Assembly: GCA_965603115.1 (NCBI GenBank)
Contig: CBFDBT010000108.1
Location: forward strand, 1 to 9,101
Origin: CBFDBT01 sp965603115
GTDB taxonomy: Bacteria > Pseudomonadota > Alphaproteobacteria > Sphingomonadales > Kordiimonadaceae
Reading direction: 5' to 3'
Length of the DNA: 9,101 nt
Under the pieces are notes generated by a model that saw only the letters and a program-made list of their open reading frames with translations, did no database searches and was not told the DNA's origin. Below, in pieces: positions 1 through 5,515 of the stretch. A program made the translations under genes and the position numbers. How positions within the stretch are numbered: position 1 is the first letter of the stretch; every line of letters starts with the position of its first letter.

Positions 1-472
1 CGTAACAAACGCTCATGCCTATGCCACCAAAAGGGGTATTGGCGAGCACGGCTTTGTCCCCAGCGTCATAAAGAGCACTTTCCCGGTAGCTTTCACCGCC
101 GGCAAGATCAACATCAAAAAGGTGGGCCTTGTCATATTGCGCTTTGATCTGCCCATCAGGGGATATTAAAAAACTGCGATTGGCTAAGCGATCACCGCCA
201 AGATTGATGATAAGGGAGCCAATAAGGAGCCATATGCCATGTTTTTTTGCCGCGGATTGGAAAGCCTTTAGGCCGGGGTCGTCTTTTTGTGAGAAGGTTT
301 TTTTAAGGACCTTTTCTCGGTCCATTTCCATCAGATGTGTGGTCTCTGGTGTCAGTATAAACTCAGCGCCGCCTGCCGCTGCCTTTTCAATCATCCCAAC
401 AGCGATGGCGATATTGTCGCTAATGTCATCAGACGAGGTGAGCTGCAACAGGGCTATGCGTAGAGTATCCAC
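1..472 (-). CDS. Carbon-nitrogen hydrolase (nitrilase superfamily, Nit-like amidase), 3'-truncated by the window edge
   Basis: The visible 157 residues are the N-terminal part of a nitrilase-superfamily hydrolase, a cytosolic family that cleaves non-peptide C-N bonds with a Glu-Lys-Cys triad. All three residues can be placed: Glu43 in ILTPETTH, Lys115 in YDKAHLFD and Cys156 in GMSVCY, the last codons before the edge. The protein opens with the usual beta strand (RIALLQLTSS). Full members have roughly 270-290 residues, so about 120 are missing. The start is GTG at 470-472: the grxC stop codon is in the same frame 9 nt upstream, so no earlier start is possible, and AAGGAG lies 5 nt away. The substrate cannot be told from this part. 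Nit1/Nit2-like enzymes act on deaminated glutathione or omega-amides, and the glutaredoxin next door fits a link to glutathione, but that is inference. Confidence 0.93.
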   Translation of the reverse strand, partial: MDTLRIALLQLTSSDDISDNIAIAVGMIEKAAAGGAEFILTPETTHLMEMDREKVLKKTFSQKDDPGLKAFQSAAKKHGIWLLIGSLIINLGGDRLANRSFLISPDGQIKAQYDKAHLFDVDLAGGESYRESALYDAGDKAVLANTPFGGIGMSVCY

Positions 473-477
473 ATATT

Positions 478-483
478 CTCCTT
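478..483 (-). promoter_or_regulatory. Ribosome binding site of the hydrolase, overlapping the grxC stop codon
   Basis: AAGGAG on the minus strand shares two bases with the TAA stop of grxC (482-484) and lies 5 nt before the GTG start. Ribosomes finishing grxC would sit on this site, so translation of the two genes is probably coupled. An overlapping ATG (472-474) gives only six codons before a stop and is not the gene start. Confidence 0.75.
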
Positions 484-742
484 AGGCTAATTTTAGTAGA
501 TCATCCAGTTTGCCAGCGGATTCTAGGGCATGAAGCTCATCACAGCCGCCAATAGGTTCGCCGCCGATAATGATTTGCGGAACAGATGTACCGCCGCCAG
601 ACCGTGAACGCATTTCAGCTCTTGCTTTTGAATTCATATCTATAATGATCTCTTTGAAGGAGACATTTTTCTTTTTTAACAAGGCTTTAGCTCTAAAGCA
701 GTAGCCACAATAATTAGAACTATATATTACAACATCACTCAT
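482..742 (-). CDS. grxC: Glutaredoxin 3 (GrxC-type dithiol glutaredoxin)
   Basis: An 86-residue single-domain glutaredoxin, the usual length of bacterial Grx3. It reduces disulfides and glutathione mixed disulfides in the cytosol using glutathione. The dithiol active site is Cys12-Gly-Tyr-Cys15 (family consensus CPYC, here with Gly for Pro). The cis-proline loop TSVP is at 52-55 and the glutathione-binding GGCDEL at 65-70, with an additional cysteine at 67 inside that loop. The start is ATG at 740-742; its ribosome site is weak (GAG about 9 nt upstream). The gene lies 79 nt after comF and 9 nt before the hydrolase on the same strand, an arrangement common in Alphaproteobacteria. The AT-rich comF-grxC gap could carry its own promoter, but I see no convincing pair of boxes. 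Confidence 0.96.
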   Translation of the reverse strand: MSDVVIYSSNYCGYCFRAKALLKKKNVSFKEIIIDMNSKARAEMRSRSGGGTSVPQIIIGGEPIGGCDELHALESAGKLDDLLKLA

Positions 743-821
743 GGATCATCTCAAAACTCTATTTCAATTCATACTGCTGATCATATAACGCATTTTAGGT
801 TATAAAACAGTAAATATTCGC

Positions 822-1553
822 TTATTTACTTTTCACAACGCGCGCAAGGGTAACAACACCAACTGATTTGGCGCCTGCGTTCAATAGCATTTTAACACAA
901 GCAGACGCGGTGGCTCCTGTGGTGAGCACATCATCAATCAGCGCAATATTCTTGTTATATATAGTTGTTCCATCCCTTACAGTGAAGGCCCCGCGCATAT
1001 TTTTTGTGCGCTGACTGCGCGATAATCCCACCTGCGGTGGTGTTGGCTTGATGCGTGAGAGGATGGTAACATCACAAGGAATAGCCATCTGTGCACTGAG
1101 ATACTGAGCGAGCAAGGCTGATTGGTTAAAGCGACGGCTAAAGAGGCGACGGCGATGTAGAGGTACAGGAACAAAGAGGTCAATTGTCTCTCGTTTATCT
1201 TCGATAGCCTGTACCATCATTGATGCCAGAGTGGGAGCATTTTCCAGCTTTTTACTATGTTTGAGCGAGAGAATTAAATGGCTACTCATATCGTCGTAGC
1301 GCAGTGCCGACCGAGCCCAGCTATAAGTTGGTCTTGCTTGCAGGCAAGCACCACAAAGGCTTTCTCCATCAATGGCATATTCAAAGGGTAGACCGCAGCA
1401 GGTGCAATGGGGTGCGGTTATAAAGGCAAGCTCGCCGAAGCAGCTATAGCAAAGTGCGCTAGGGTCTATAATGCGTTGGCCGCAAGATACACAGCGTGGA
1501 GGCAGGACAAAGTCCAGCAGGCTTCGGCTTAATTTGACTGGTGAAAAGCTCAC
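822..1553 (-). CDS. comF: ComF family protein (zinc-binding phosphoribosyltransferase-like, ComFC type)
   Basis: A 243-residue ComF-family protein, typical in length. In naturally competent bacteria ComFC helps move incoming single-stranded DNA in the cytoplasm; in most Alphaproteobacteria its role is undefined. The N-terminus holds four CxxC pairs (Cys21/24, 35/38, 50/53, 67/70), consistent with a zinc ribbon. The core has the family blocks LKHS (97-100), FVPVPLHRRRLFSRRFNQS (127-145) and QVGLSRSQR (174-182). The PRPP-loop-like motif ALIDDVLTTGATASA is at 204-218, with Asp207, Asp208, Thr212, Gly213 and Thr215. The start is GTG at 1551-1553, chosen because AAGGGGAG lies 5 nt upstream. It is first in the comF-grxC-hydrolase run and diverges from the methyltransferase gene. 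Confidence 0.94.
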   Translation of the reverse strand: MSFSPVKLSRSLLDFVLPPRCVSCGQRIIDPSALCYSCFGELAFITAPHCTCCGLPFEYAIDGESLCGACLQARPTYSWARSALRYDDMSSHLILSLKHSKKLENAPTLASMMVQAIEDKRETIDLFVPVPLHRRRLFSRRFNQSALLAQYLSAQMAIPCDVTILSRIKPTPPQVGLSRSQRTKNMRGAFTVRDGTTIYNKNIALIDDVLTTGATASACVKMLLNAGAKSVGVVTLARVVKSK

Positions 1554-1558
1554 ACTTT

Positions 1559-1566
1559 CTCCCCTT
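1559..1566 (-). promoter_or_regulatory. Ribosome binding site deciding the comF GTG start
   Basis: AAGGGGAG on the minus strand, 5 nt before the GTG at 1551-1553, supports this non-ATG start. Confidence 0.7.
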
Positions 1567-1651
1567 GCGGTTCATTAGGGCTTGCAGCAGGGCAAAGGTC
1601 AATAGCTTTTTAATCATTGCTCATTCTGCCTCCTATGGCTATGAACGTCTT

Positions 1652-2533
1652 ATGACAGATACAGAAAATATAATGCAAATTTTTGATCGTAAAGTGGTGC
1701 GCCAACATAGGGACCGCGCGGCGTCAGGTTATGATAACTATTCTTTCTTAAAGGATGAAATTGCGGATCGCATGGTAGAACGTCTCGAGGAGATTAATCG
1801 CGACTTTAATGTTGTGCTTGACCTTGGGGCCCACAAAGGTGTGGTCGGCAAGCGGATTAAACATGACCTTTTGGTGAGCGCGGACCTGTCGCAAAATATG
1901 GTGTCGAATTGTAGTGGACTCCGCCTTGTTTGTGATGATGAGGCGCTGCCTTTTAAGGAAGCAAGTTTTGATTTGATAGTGTCAAACCTTGCTATGCATT
2001 GGGTCAATGATCTGCCGGGCGCAATGCTACAGGCTAATAGGGCTTTAAAGCCTGACGGTTTATTTCTCGCGTCAATATTTGGAGGGGAAACCTTAAAGGA
2101 GTTACGGCAGTCCTTGATGCTGGCGGAAAATGAAATAAATGGTGGCGTTAGTCCGCGCATTTCGCCATTTGCAGACGTGCGCGATGTTGGGGCTTTGCTA
2201 CAACGGGCCGAGTTTGCCTTACCCGTGGCCGATAGTGACCTGATAACAGTATCATACGAACACCCACTAAAGCTAATGCATGACCTGCGCGGTATGGCAG
2301 AAAGCAATGCGGTATTGACCCGCCCTAAAGCTTTTACCAGTAAGGCTGTGATGCTGCGAGCGGCTGAGATTTATAGCGAGAATTATGGGGCTGATGATGG
2401 CCGTGTACCAGCGACCTTCCAAGTTATTTATATGACGGGCTGGCGCAGCCACGAAAGTCAGCAAAAGCCGATGAAGCCCGGTAGTGCAAAAATGCGGCTC
2501 GCCGATGCCTTAAAAAAGCATAAAAATGAATAG
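1652..2533 (+). CDS. SAM-dependent methyltransferase-fold protein, BioC / NDUFAF5-like
   Basis: A class I methyltransferase-fold protein of 293 residues from this start. Features: IFDRKVVRQHRDRAA near the N-terminus (10-24), motif I VLDLGAHKGVVG (55-66, with AHKG where many relatives have CGxG), the acidic residue of SADLS (76-80), FDLIVSNLAMHWVNDLP (106-122), ALKPDGLFLA (131-140) and a C-terminal ESQQKPMKPGSA block. These blocks match the alphaproteobacterial group related to BioC and to mitochondrial NDUFAF5, which hydroxylates an arginine in a complex I subunit; whether the bacterial protein does that, or methylates something, is unknown. The same frame is open back to a GTG at 1541, but that overlaps the comF start and adds non-family sequence, so I prefer ATG 1652. 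ATG 1673 is also possible. Neither has a clear ribosome site. Confidence 0.9.
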   Translation: MTDTENIMQIFDRKVVRQHRDRAASGYDNYSFLKDEIADRMVERLEEINRDFNVVLDLGAHKGVVGKRIKHDLLVSADLSQNMVSNCSGLRLVCDDEALPFKEASFDLIVSNLAMHWVNDLPGAMLQANRALKPDGLFLASIFGGETLKELRQSLMLAENEINGGVSPRISPFADVRDVGALLQRAEFALPVADSDLITVSYEHPLKLMHDLRGMAESNAVLTRPKAFTSKAVMLRAAEIYSENYGADDGRVPATFQVIYMTGWRSHESQQKPMKPGSAKMRLADALKKHKNE

Positions 2534-2641
2534 AAAGTACCCTTAAAAGGGGTGTAGAGAATTGGATCAAATTTACTTTCTTGATAAATAGCAACAAACT
2601 AACTATTGATGTTGGTCTAAATATCACCAAGTAGTAAGCTT

Positions 2642-2648
2642 AAAGGAG
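2642..2648 (+). promoter_or_regulatory. Strong ribosome binding site for the exported protein
   Basis: AAAGGAG ends 5 nt before the ATG at 2654 and fixes this start. About 60 nt upstream, TTGATA (2581-2586) and TATTGA (2604-2609) with 17 nt between them could be a weak promoter, but only the first box is a good match. Confidence 0.7.
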
Positions 2649-2653
2649 TTTCC

Positions 2654-3157
2654 ATGTCTTCATTTAACAGTTTTCGTCTTAGCATTATTATAGTCTCATT
2701 GTTTTTACCTTCTGGGGTGCAAAGCGCATTACAGGCTGATGATGAATTTACGAACTTTAAAGACTGCTTAAAGGTCCAAGACGAGGGTGTTCGTTTTGCT
2801 TGTTATGAATCTTTTGCTAAAGGCGTTGGGTTTTCACAGAAAAAAATTGAAGCGGTCATTGAAGTGGTGAAAGCCAAAGAGGAAGTCAAAAAGAAAAAGA
2901 CCTTTGGCGCTGTAAAGAAGGCAAAAGCTGATGATTTAGACAGAGTGACCGTTACCATAATAGCCTTTAAAAAAATGCTCAGGGGCGACTTGGTTTTCAC
3001 TACAAGCGACAATCAGGTTTGGCGACAAACAAATTCTGGCCGTTTCAGAAAAGTGAAGGTTCCTTTTCAGGCTGTTATCAAAAAAAGACTTATGGGTGGA
3101 TATTTTCTTTCACCAGTTGGCTCTAATTCATCAGTTGGTGTGAAAAGGGTGAAATAA
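2654..3157 (+). CDS. Exported (periplasmic) protein of unknown function
   Basis: The 167-residue product starts with a typical signal peptide: a short polar N-terminus, a hydrophobic stretch around 9-20 (LSIIIVSLFLPS) and a likely cleavage after VQS near residue 24. The mature part has two blocks. The first has paired cysteines in FKDCLKVQDEGVRFACYESF (36-54; Cys38 and Cys50), which could form a disulfide. Next is a lysine-rich linker (about 62-92). The C-terminal block, from VTVTIIAFKKMLRGDLVFTT to FLSPVGSNSSVGVKRV, looks like a small beta domain; I have a general memory of similar GQVWRQT-type blocks in small periplasmic proteins of Proteobacteria, but no function. It is 32 nt upstream of the paraoxonase gene on the same strand, so co-transcription is likely. 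Calculated charge would be strongly basic. Confidence 0.82.
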   Translation: MSSFNSFRLSIIIVSLFLPSGVQSALQADDEFTNFKDCLKVQDEGVRFACYESFAKGVGFSQKKIEAVIEVVKAKEEVKKKKTFGAVKKAKADDLDRVTVTIIAFKKMLRGDLVFTTSDNQVWRQTNSGRFRKVKVPFQAVIKKRLMGGYFLSPVGSNSSVGVKRVK

Positions 3158-3177
3158 ACTCCCTGATTACTTTATGT

Positions 3178-3183
3178 GGGGAG
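3178..3183 (+). promoter_or_regulatory. Ribosome binding site of the paraoxonase gene
   Basis: GGGGAG lies 6 nt before the ATG at 3190. The bases CTCCC at 3159-3163, just after the upstream stop codon, are complementary to GGGAG here and could partly hide the site. Confidence 0.65.
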
Positions 3184-3189
3184 ATAGAT

Positions 3190-4233
3190 ATGCGTTTCAT
3201 TAAATATGTAGGCTCTTTGCTATTGGTGGTTTTGGTCATAAATGTGGCTTATGTCTTCATGCGCAATGCTGGCAAACTGGATGAAATTTATGCTCCTCCT
3301 GCCGAGAGCTGTGCTGCCCTTATCGTATCACCAGGCACTGAAGATGTAACCATTGATAAAACAACGGGCATGGTGTTTGTATCGGCATCTAATAGGCGTA
3401 AAACCCTAGAAAACTCCACTGGTCGTGATGGTATTTACGCCTTTTCGCTGGCTACACCAAATGAGATAAAGCGCGTATCTCCCGATGGGCTAGAAGATTT
3501 TCACCCTCATGGTATCAGTTTGTGGACCGGAGAGACTGAAAAACGGCTTTTTGTTGTTAATCACCAATCAACTGGCGACAATAGTGTCGAGGTTTTTGAC
3601 GTCGCTGAGAACGGCATACTTTCCCATGTAAAATCCATTATGTTTGATGCGATGCAATCCCCTAACGATGTGCATGCCGTGGGAGCTGATGCTTTTTATA
3701 TTACCAATGACAGGGGCTATAAGACAGGCCTTATGAGCAAGTTAGAAGGCTACCTTGGGTTACCTTTTGCCAGTGTGGCCTATTTTGATGGTGAAAAAGG
3801 ACGCAAAGTTATAACAGGTCTTTCTTATGCTAATGGTATCAACCAGTCAGTTGATGGCAAGCACATATATGTGTCTGAAATTTTGCCACGGACTGTAACG
3901 GTTTATGCACGAAATGAAGTGGATGGCAGCTTGCAGAAGCTGCGCTTGATAGACACAAACAGTTCGCCTGATAATATTGAAGTTGATGCGGAAGGAATGT
4001 TGTGGGTTGCAGGGCACCCAAATCTTTTTGCTTTTCTCGCGCACTCTAGTGACCCCGCAACTCCAGCTCCATCTCATGTCATTAAAATAGACCCTGTTAG
4101 CGGTGAGTATGTTGATGCTTTTTACGACACAGGCGAGGCTATTTCAGCGTCATCCGTGGGCACTAGCTATAATGGGAAGCTTATTGTTGGTGCGGTTTAT
4201 GACGACCATGTGTTGATTTGTGACCACAAATAG
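3190..4233 (+). CDS. Paraoxonase/arylesterase (PON) family calcium-dependent hydrolase, membrane-anchored
   Basis: A 347-residue six-bladed propeller enzyme resembling animal PON1 (355 residues) over its full length. From memory of PON1, the calcium ligands correspond to Glu51-Asp52 (GTEDVTID), Asn159-Asp160 (SPNDVHAVG), Asn215 (YANGINQS) and Asp261-Asn262 (PDNIEVDAEG). The catalytic His pair corresponds to His107 (HPHGIS) and His125 (VVNHQS), with a further conserved His276 (GHPN). Cys41 and Cys344 match the terminal disulfide of PON1. An uncleaved-looking hydrophobic helix at about 7-24 should anchor it in the inner membrane with the propeller in the periplasm. PON enzymes hydrolyse lactones and aryl esters; lactones, perhaps acyl-homoserine lactones, are the likely natural substrates, but this is inference. 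It probably shares a transcript with the exported protein upstream and ends 4 nt from the convergent mutT. Confidence 0.93.
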   Translation: MRFIKYVGSLLLVVLVINVAYVFMRNAGKLDEIYAPPAESCAALIVSPGTEDVTIDKTTGMVFVSASNRRKTLENSTGRDGIYAFSLATPNEIKRVSPDGLEDFHPHGISLWTGETEKRLFVVNHQSTGDNSVEVFDVAENGILSHVKSIMFDAMQSPNDVHAVGADAFYITNDRGYKTGLMSKLEGYLGLPFASVAYFDGEKGRKVITGLSYANGINQSVDGKHIYVSEILPRTVTVYARNEVDGSLQKLRLIDTNSSPDNIEVDAEGMLWVAGHPNLFAFLAHSSDPATPAPSHVIKIDPVSGEYVDAFYDTGEAISASSVGTSYNGKLIVGAVYDDHVLICDHK

Positions 4234-4237
4234 TCGG

Positions 4238-4690
4238 TTAAAGAAAATCTCTCAACATTGCAACGAGGGGGATGTCGGCAGGCGGCATTTCATACTGGCT
4301 AAGCTTTATGGGCAGCACCCATTTTAACTCTTGCCCCTCGCGGCCTTCTGGCCACCCTTCCCATTTGCGGCATAAATACAAAGGCATAAGAAGGTGAAAA
4401 TCGTCGTAGCAGTGGGATGCAAAAGTAAAGGGTGCAAGACAACTTGCTGAAATATCTATACCTAGTTCTTCTTCGCATTCTCGAATGAGGGCTTCTTCTG
4501 GTAATTCCCCCTTTTCAACTTTGCCGCCAGGGAATTCCCACAGGCCAGCCATGGATTTACCTTTTGGTCGTTGAGCGATTAAAATACGGCTATCATTGTC
4601 AACCAAAGCAATTGCTGCGACTAAAATGGTTGGTAAATTGGCCTTTAATCGGATATTATTATTAGGACATGTATCAATTTCTGTGGTCAT
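4238..4690 (-). CDS. mutT: 8-oxo-dGTP diphosphatase MutT (Nudix hydrolase)
   Basis: A 150-residue Nudix hydrolase that removes oxidised guanine nucleotides from the precursor pool, preventing A:T to C:G transversions. The full Nudix box GX5EX7REUXEEXGU is present at 56-78 (Gly56, Glu62, Arg70, Glu71, Glu74, Glu75, Gly77). The preceding AQRPKGKSMAGLWEFPGGK (39-57) is the signature of the MutT subgroup rather than of other Nudix enzymes. The first 18 or so residues before the beta strand (TILVAAIALV) are a polar extension. The start is ATG 4690, the only early ATG, though it has no clear ribosome site. In many Alphaproteobacteria mutT directly follows argJ; here about 825 nt with two genes separate them. 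The stop is 4 nt from the convergent paraoxonase stop. Confidence 0.95.
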   Translation of the reverse strand: MTTEIDTCPNNNIRLKANLPTILVAAIALVDNDSRILIAQRPKGKSMAGLWEFPGGKVEKGELPEEALIRECEEELGIDISASCLAPFTFASHCYDDFHLLMPLYLCRKWEGWPEGREGQELKWVLPIKLSQYEMPPADIPLVAMLRDFL

Positions 4691-4728
4691 ATGCAGATAA
4701 GTAACTGCAAATTATGACAAATTCAATG

Positions 4729-4745
4729 TTTAACTGCTTGTTAAA
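4729..4745 (+). promoter_or_regulatory. Small perfect inverted repeat upstream of the pilin gene (possible operator)
   Basis: TTTAAC-N5-GTTAAA lies in the 104 bp between the divergent mutT and pilin starts. A second short repeat, TGCAG-N8-CTGCA (4692-4709), touches the mutT start. Either could bind a regulator. A possible pilin -10 box TATACA is at 4774-4779, without a good -35. Both repeats are short enough to be chance. Confidence 0.3.
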
Positions 4746-4794
4746 TGTGTGTGGAGATGTTTTGAGGTTAGAGTATACAGGGAGTGCTTTAGGT

Positions 4795-5013
4795 ATGAGA
4801 ATTAAGACTTTGGACTTTATAAAGGTATTTTTTAGCCGATTTAAGAGTAATGAAGATGGGGCTACAGCTATGGAGTATGGTTTGGTAGTTGCACTAATAG
4901 CTATTGCCCTCATGCTTGGTCTGTCTCAAGTCTACACATCTATGGATGATTTGTTTAAAAGAGTGGACGACGTTGTTACGACTGTAGATGCAGAGGCTTC
5001 AACAGCTCAATAA
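4795..5013 (+). CDS. Flp/Fap-type type IVb pilin
   Basis: A 72-residue small pilin. The type IVb prepilin signature is clear: a charged leader ending in SNEDG (18-22), predicted cleavage after Gly22, then ATAMEYGLVVALIAIALMLG with Glu at +5 and Tyr at +6 of the mature protein (the Glu-Tyr pair of Flp pilins), followed by one membrane helix (about 27-43) and a short polar tail. Flp pilins are processed by a prepilin peptidase and assembled by Tad/Cpa machinery into adhesive pili. No such gene is in the window, so it is a detached pilin here. I chose ATG 4795 over the in-frame ATG 4714: it gives a normal Flp leader and has AGGGAG (4779-4784) 10 nt upstream. The tail (RVDDVVTTVDAEASTAQ) is longer than in many Flp proteins. 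Confidence 0.88.
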   Translation: MRIKTLDFIKVFFSRFKSNEDGATAMEYGLVVALIAIALMLGLSQVYTSMDDLFKRVDDVVTTVDAEASTAQ

Positions 5014-5044
5014 AGTTTCATTATTGCATTAATCAAAATCAAGC

Positions 5045-5070
5045 AGCGCGTAATGTAAGAACTACGCGCT
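5045..5070. terminator. Hairpin between convergent genes, possible bidirectional terminator
   Basis: A perfect 8-bp inverted repeat, AGCGCGTA and TACGCGCT, with a 10-nt loop, in the 84 bp between the pilin stop (5013) and the stop of the minus-strand ORF (5098). On the minus strand it is followed by T-rich sequence (TTGATTTTGATT), so it fits best as the terminator of that ORF; on the plus strand the T-run is poor. Confidence 0.5.
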
Positions 5071-5097
5071 CAATCATTCTACTGGATAGGGCTTGCC

Positions 5098-5334
5098 TTA
5101 CTGTGCAGCTAAGTTGTGGAAATCTAATGAAGATTTCTTTTTTACGCTTGAAACTTTATCGTTATCAAGACGACAAGCTACAACTTTACGGGCTCGCATC
5201 ACTTCTTCGCGCATATAATTCAACTCATCGACCTTTTCTGCGCCATCGGTGTTGTAACGCGATAAGGCATCTCCTAAGGCATCGTCGAGTTGAGCCAAAA
5301 ATTTTAACTGTAGTTCTAAATTAATTTTAGACAT
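5098..5334 (-). CDS. Small hypothetical protein, 78 residues
   Basis: I do not recognise this protein. It is rich in charged residues and looks mostly alpha-helical: a long probable helix at about 3-28 (INLELQLKFLAQLDDALGDA), a short break (NTDG), a second helix at about 33-57 (EKVDELNYMREEVMRARKVV), then a lysine/serine-rich tail. There is no signal peptide or membrane segment, and one cysteine (54). The frame is open upstream to 5421, but ATG 5332-5334 is preferred because GGAGA lies 6 nt upstream at 5341-5345. It sits convergent with the pilin gene and 181 nt downstream of the argJ stop on the same strand. The good ribosome site and terminator-like hairpin argue that it is real, but with no family match the call is moderate. 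Confidence 0.6.
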   Translation of the reverse strand: MSKINLELQLKFLAQLDDALGDALSRYNTDGAEKVDELNYMREEVMRARKVVACRLDNDKVSSVKKKSSLDFHNLAAQ

Positions 5335-5515
5335 TTTATATCTCCGGTAAACAGTACCAATCACTCTATTGCTTGTAAGTAATGCAGAAGATGTGCCAGA
5401 AATAAAATTGTGTAATATCAATGGTTTATATGTAAATTATGGTTGAATGCCCTATTTTAAGGAACATCCTGCCGAGTAAGATATTCCTGAAGTAGGATGG
5501 TTTTGTAAGGTTATT

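Noticed and set aside
129..485. Plus-strand ORF of 118 residues
   Set aside because: It is antisense to the hydrolase, whose minus-strand frame carries the Glu-Lys-Cys triad.
1738..2307. Minus-strand ORF of 189 residues
   Set aside because: It lies opposite the methyltransferase-fold gene, is Ser/Arg-rich as antisense frames often are, and shows no motif.
2531..2555. CCCTT-AA-AAGGG palindrome after the methyltransferase gene as a terminator
   Set aside because: The loop is too small and no T-run follows; it could not form a stable terminator.
4714..4794. Upstream in-frame ATG as pilin start
   Set aside because: It would give an unusually long leader, lacks a ribosome site and crosses the inverted repeat; ATG 4795 gives a normal Flp leader.
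5465..5499. CATCCT/AGGATG repeat after argJ as a terminator
   Set aside because: Only 6 bp with a 23-nt loop and a poor T-run on the minus strand, so chance cannot be excluded.
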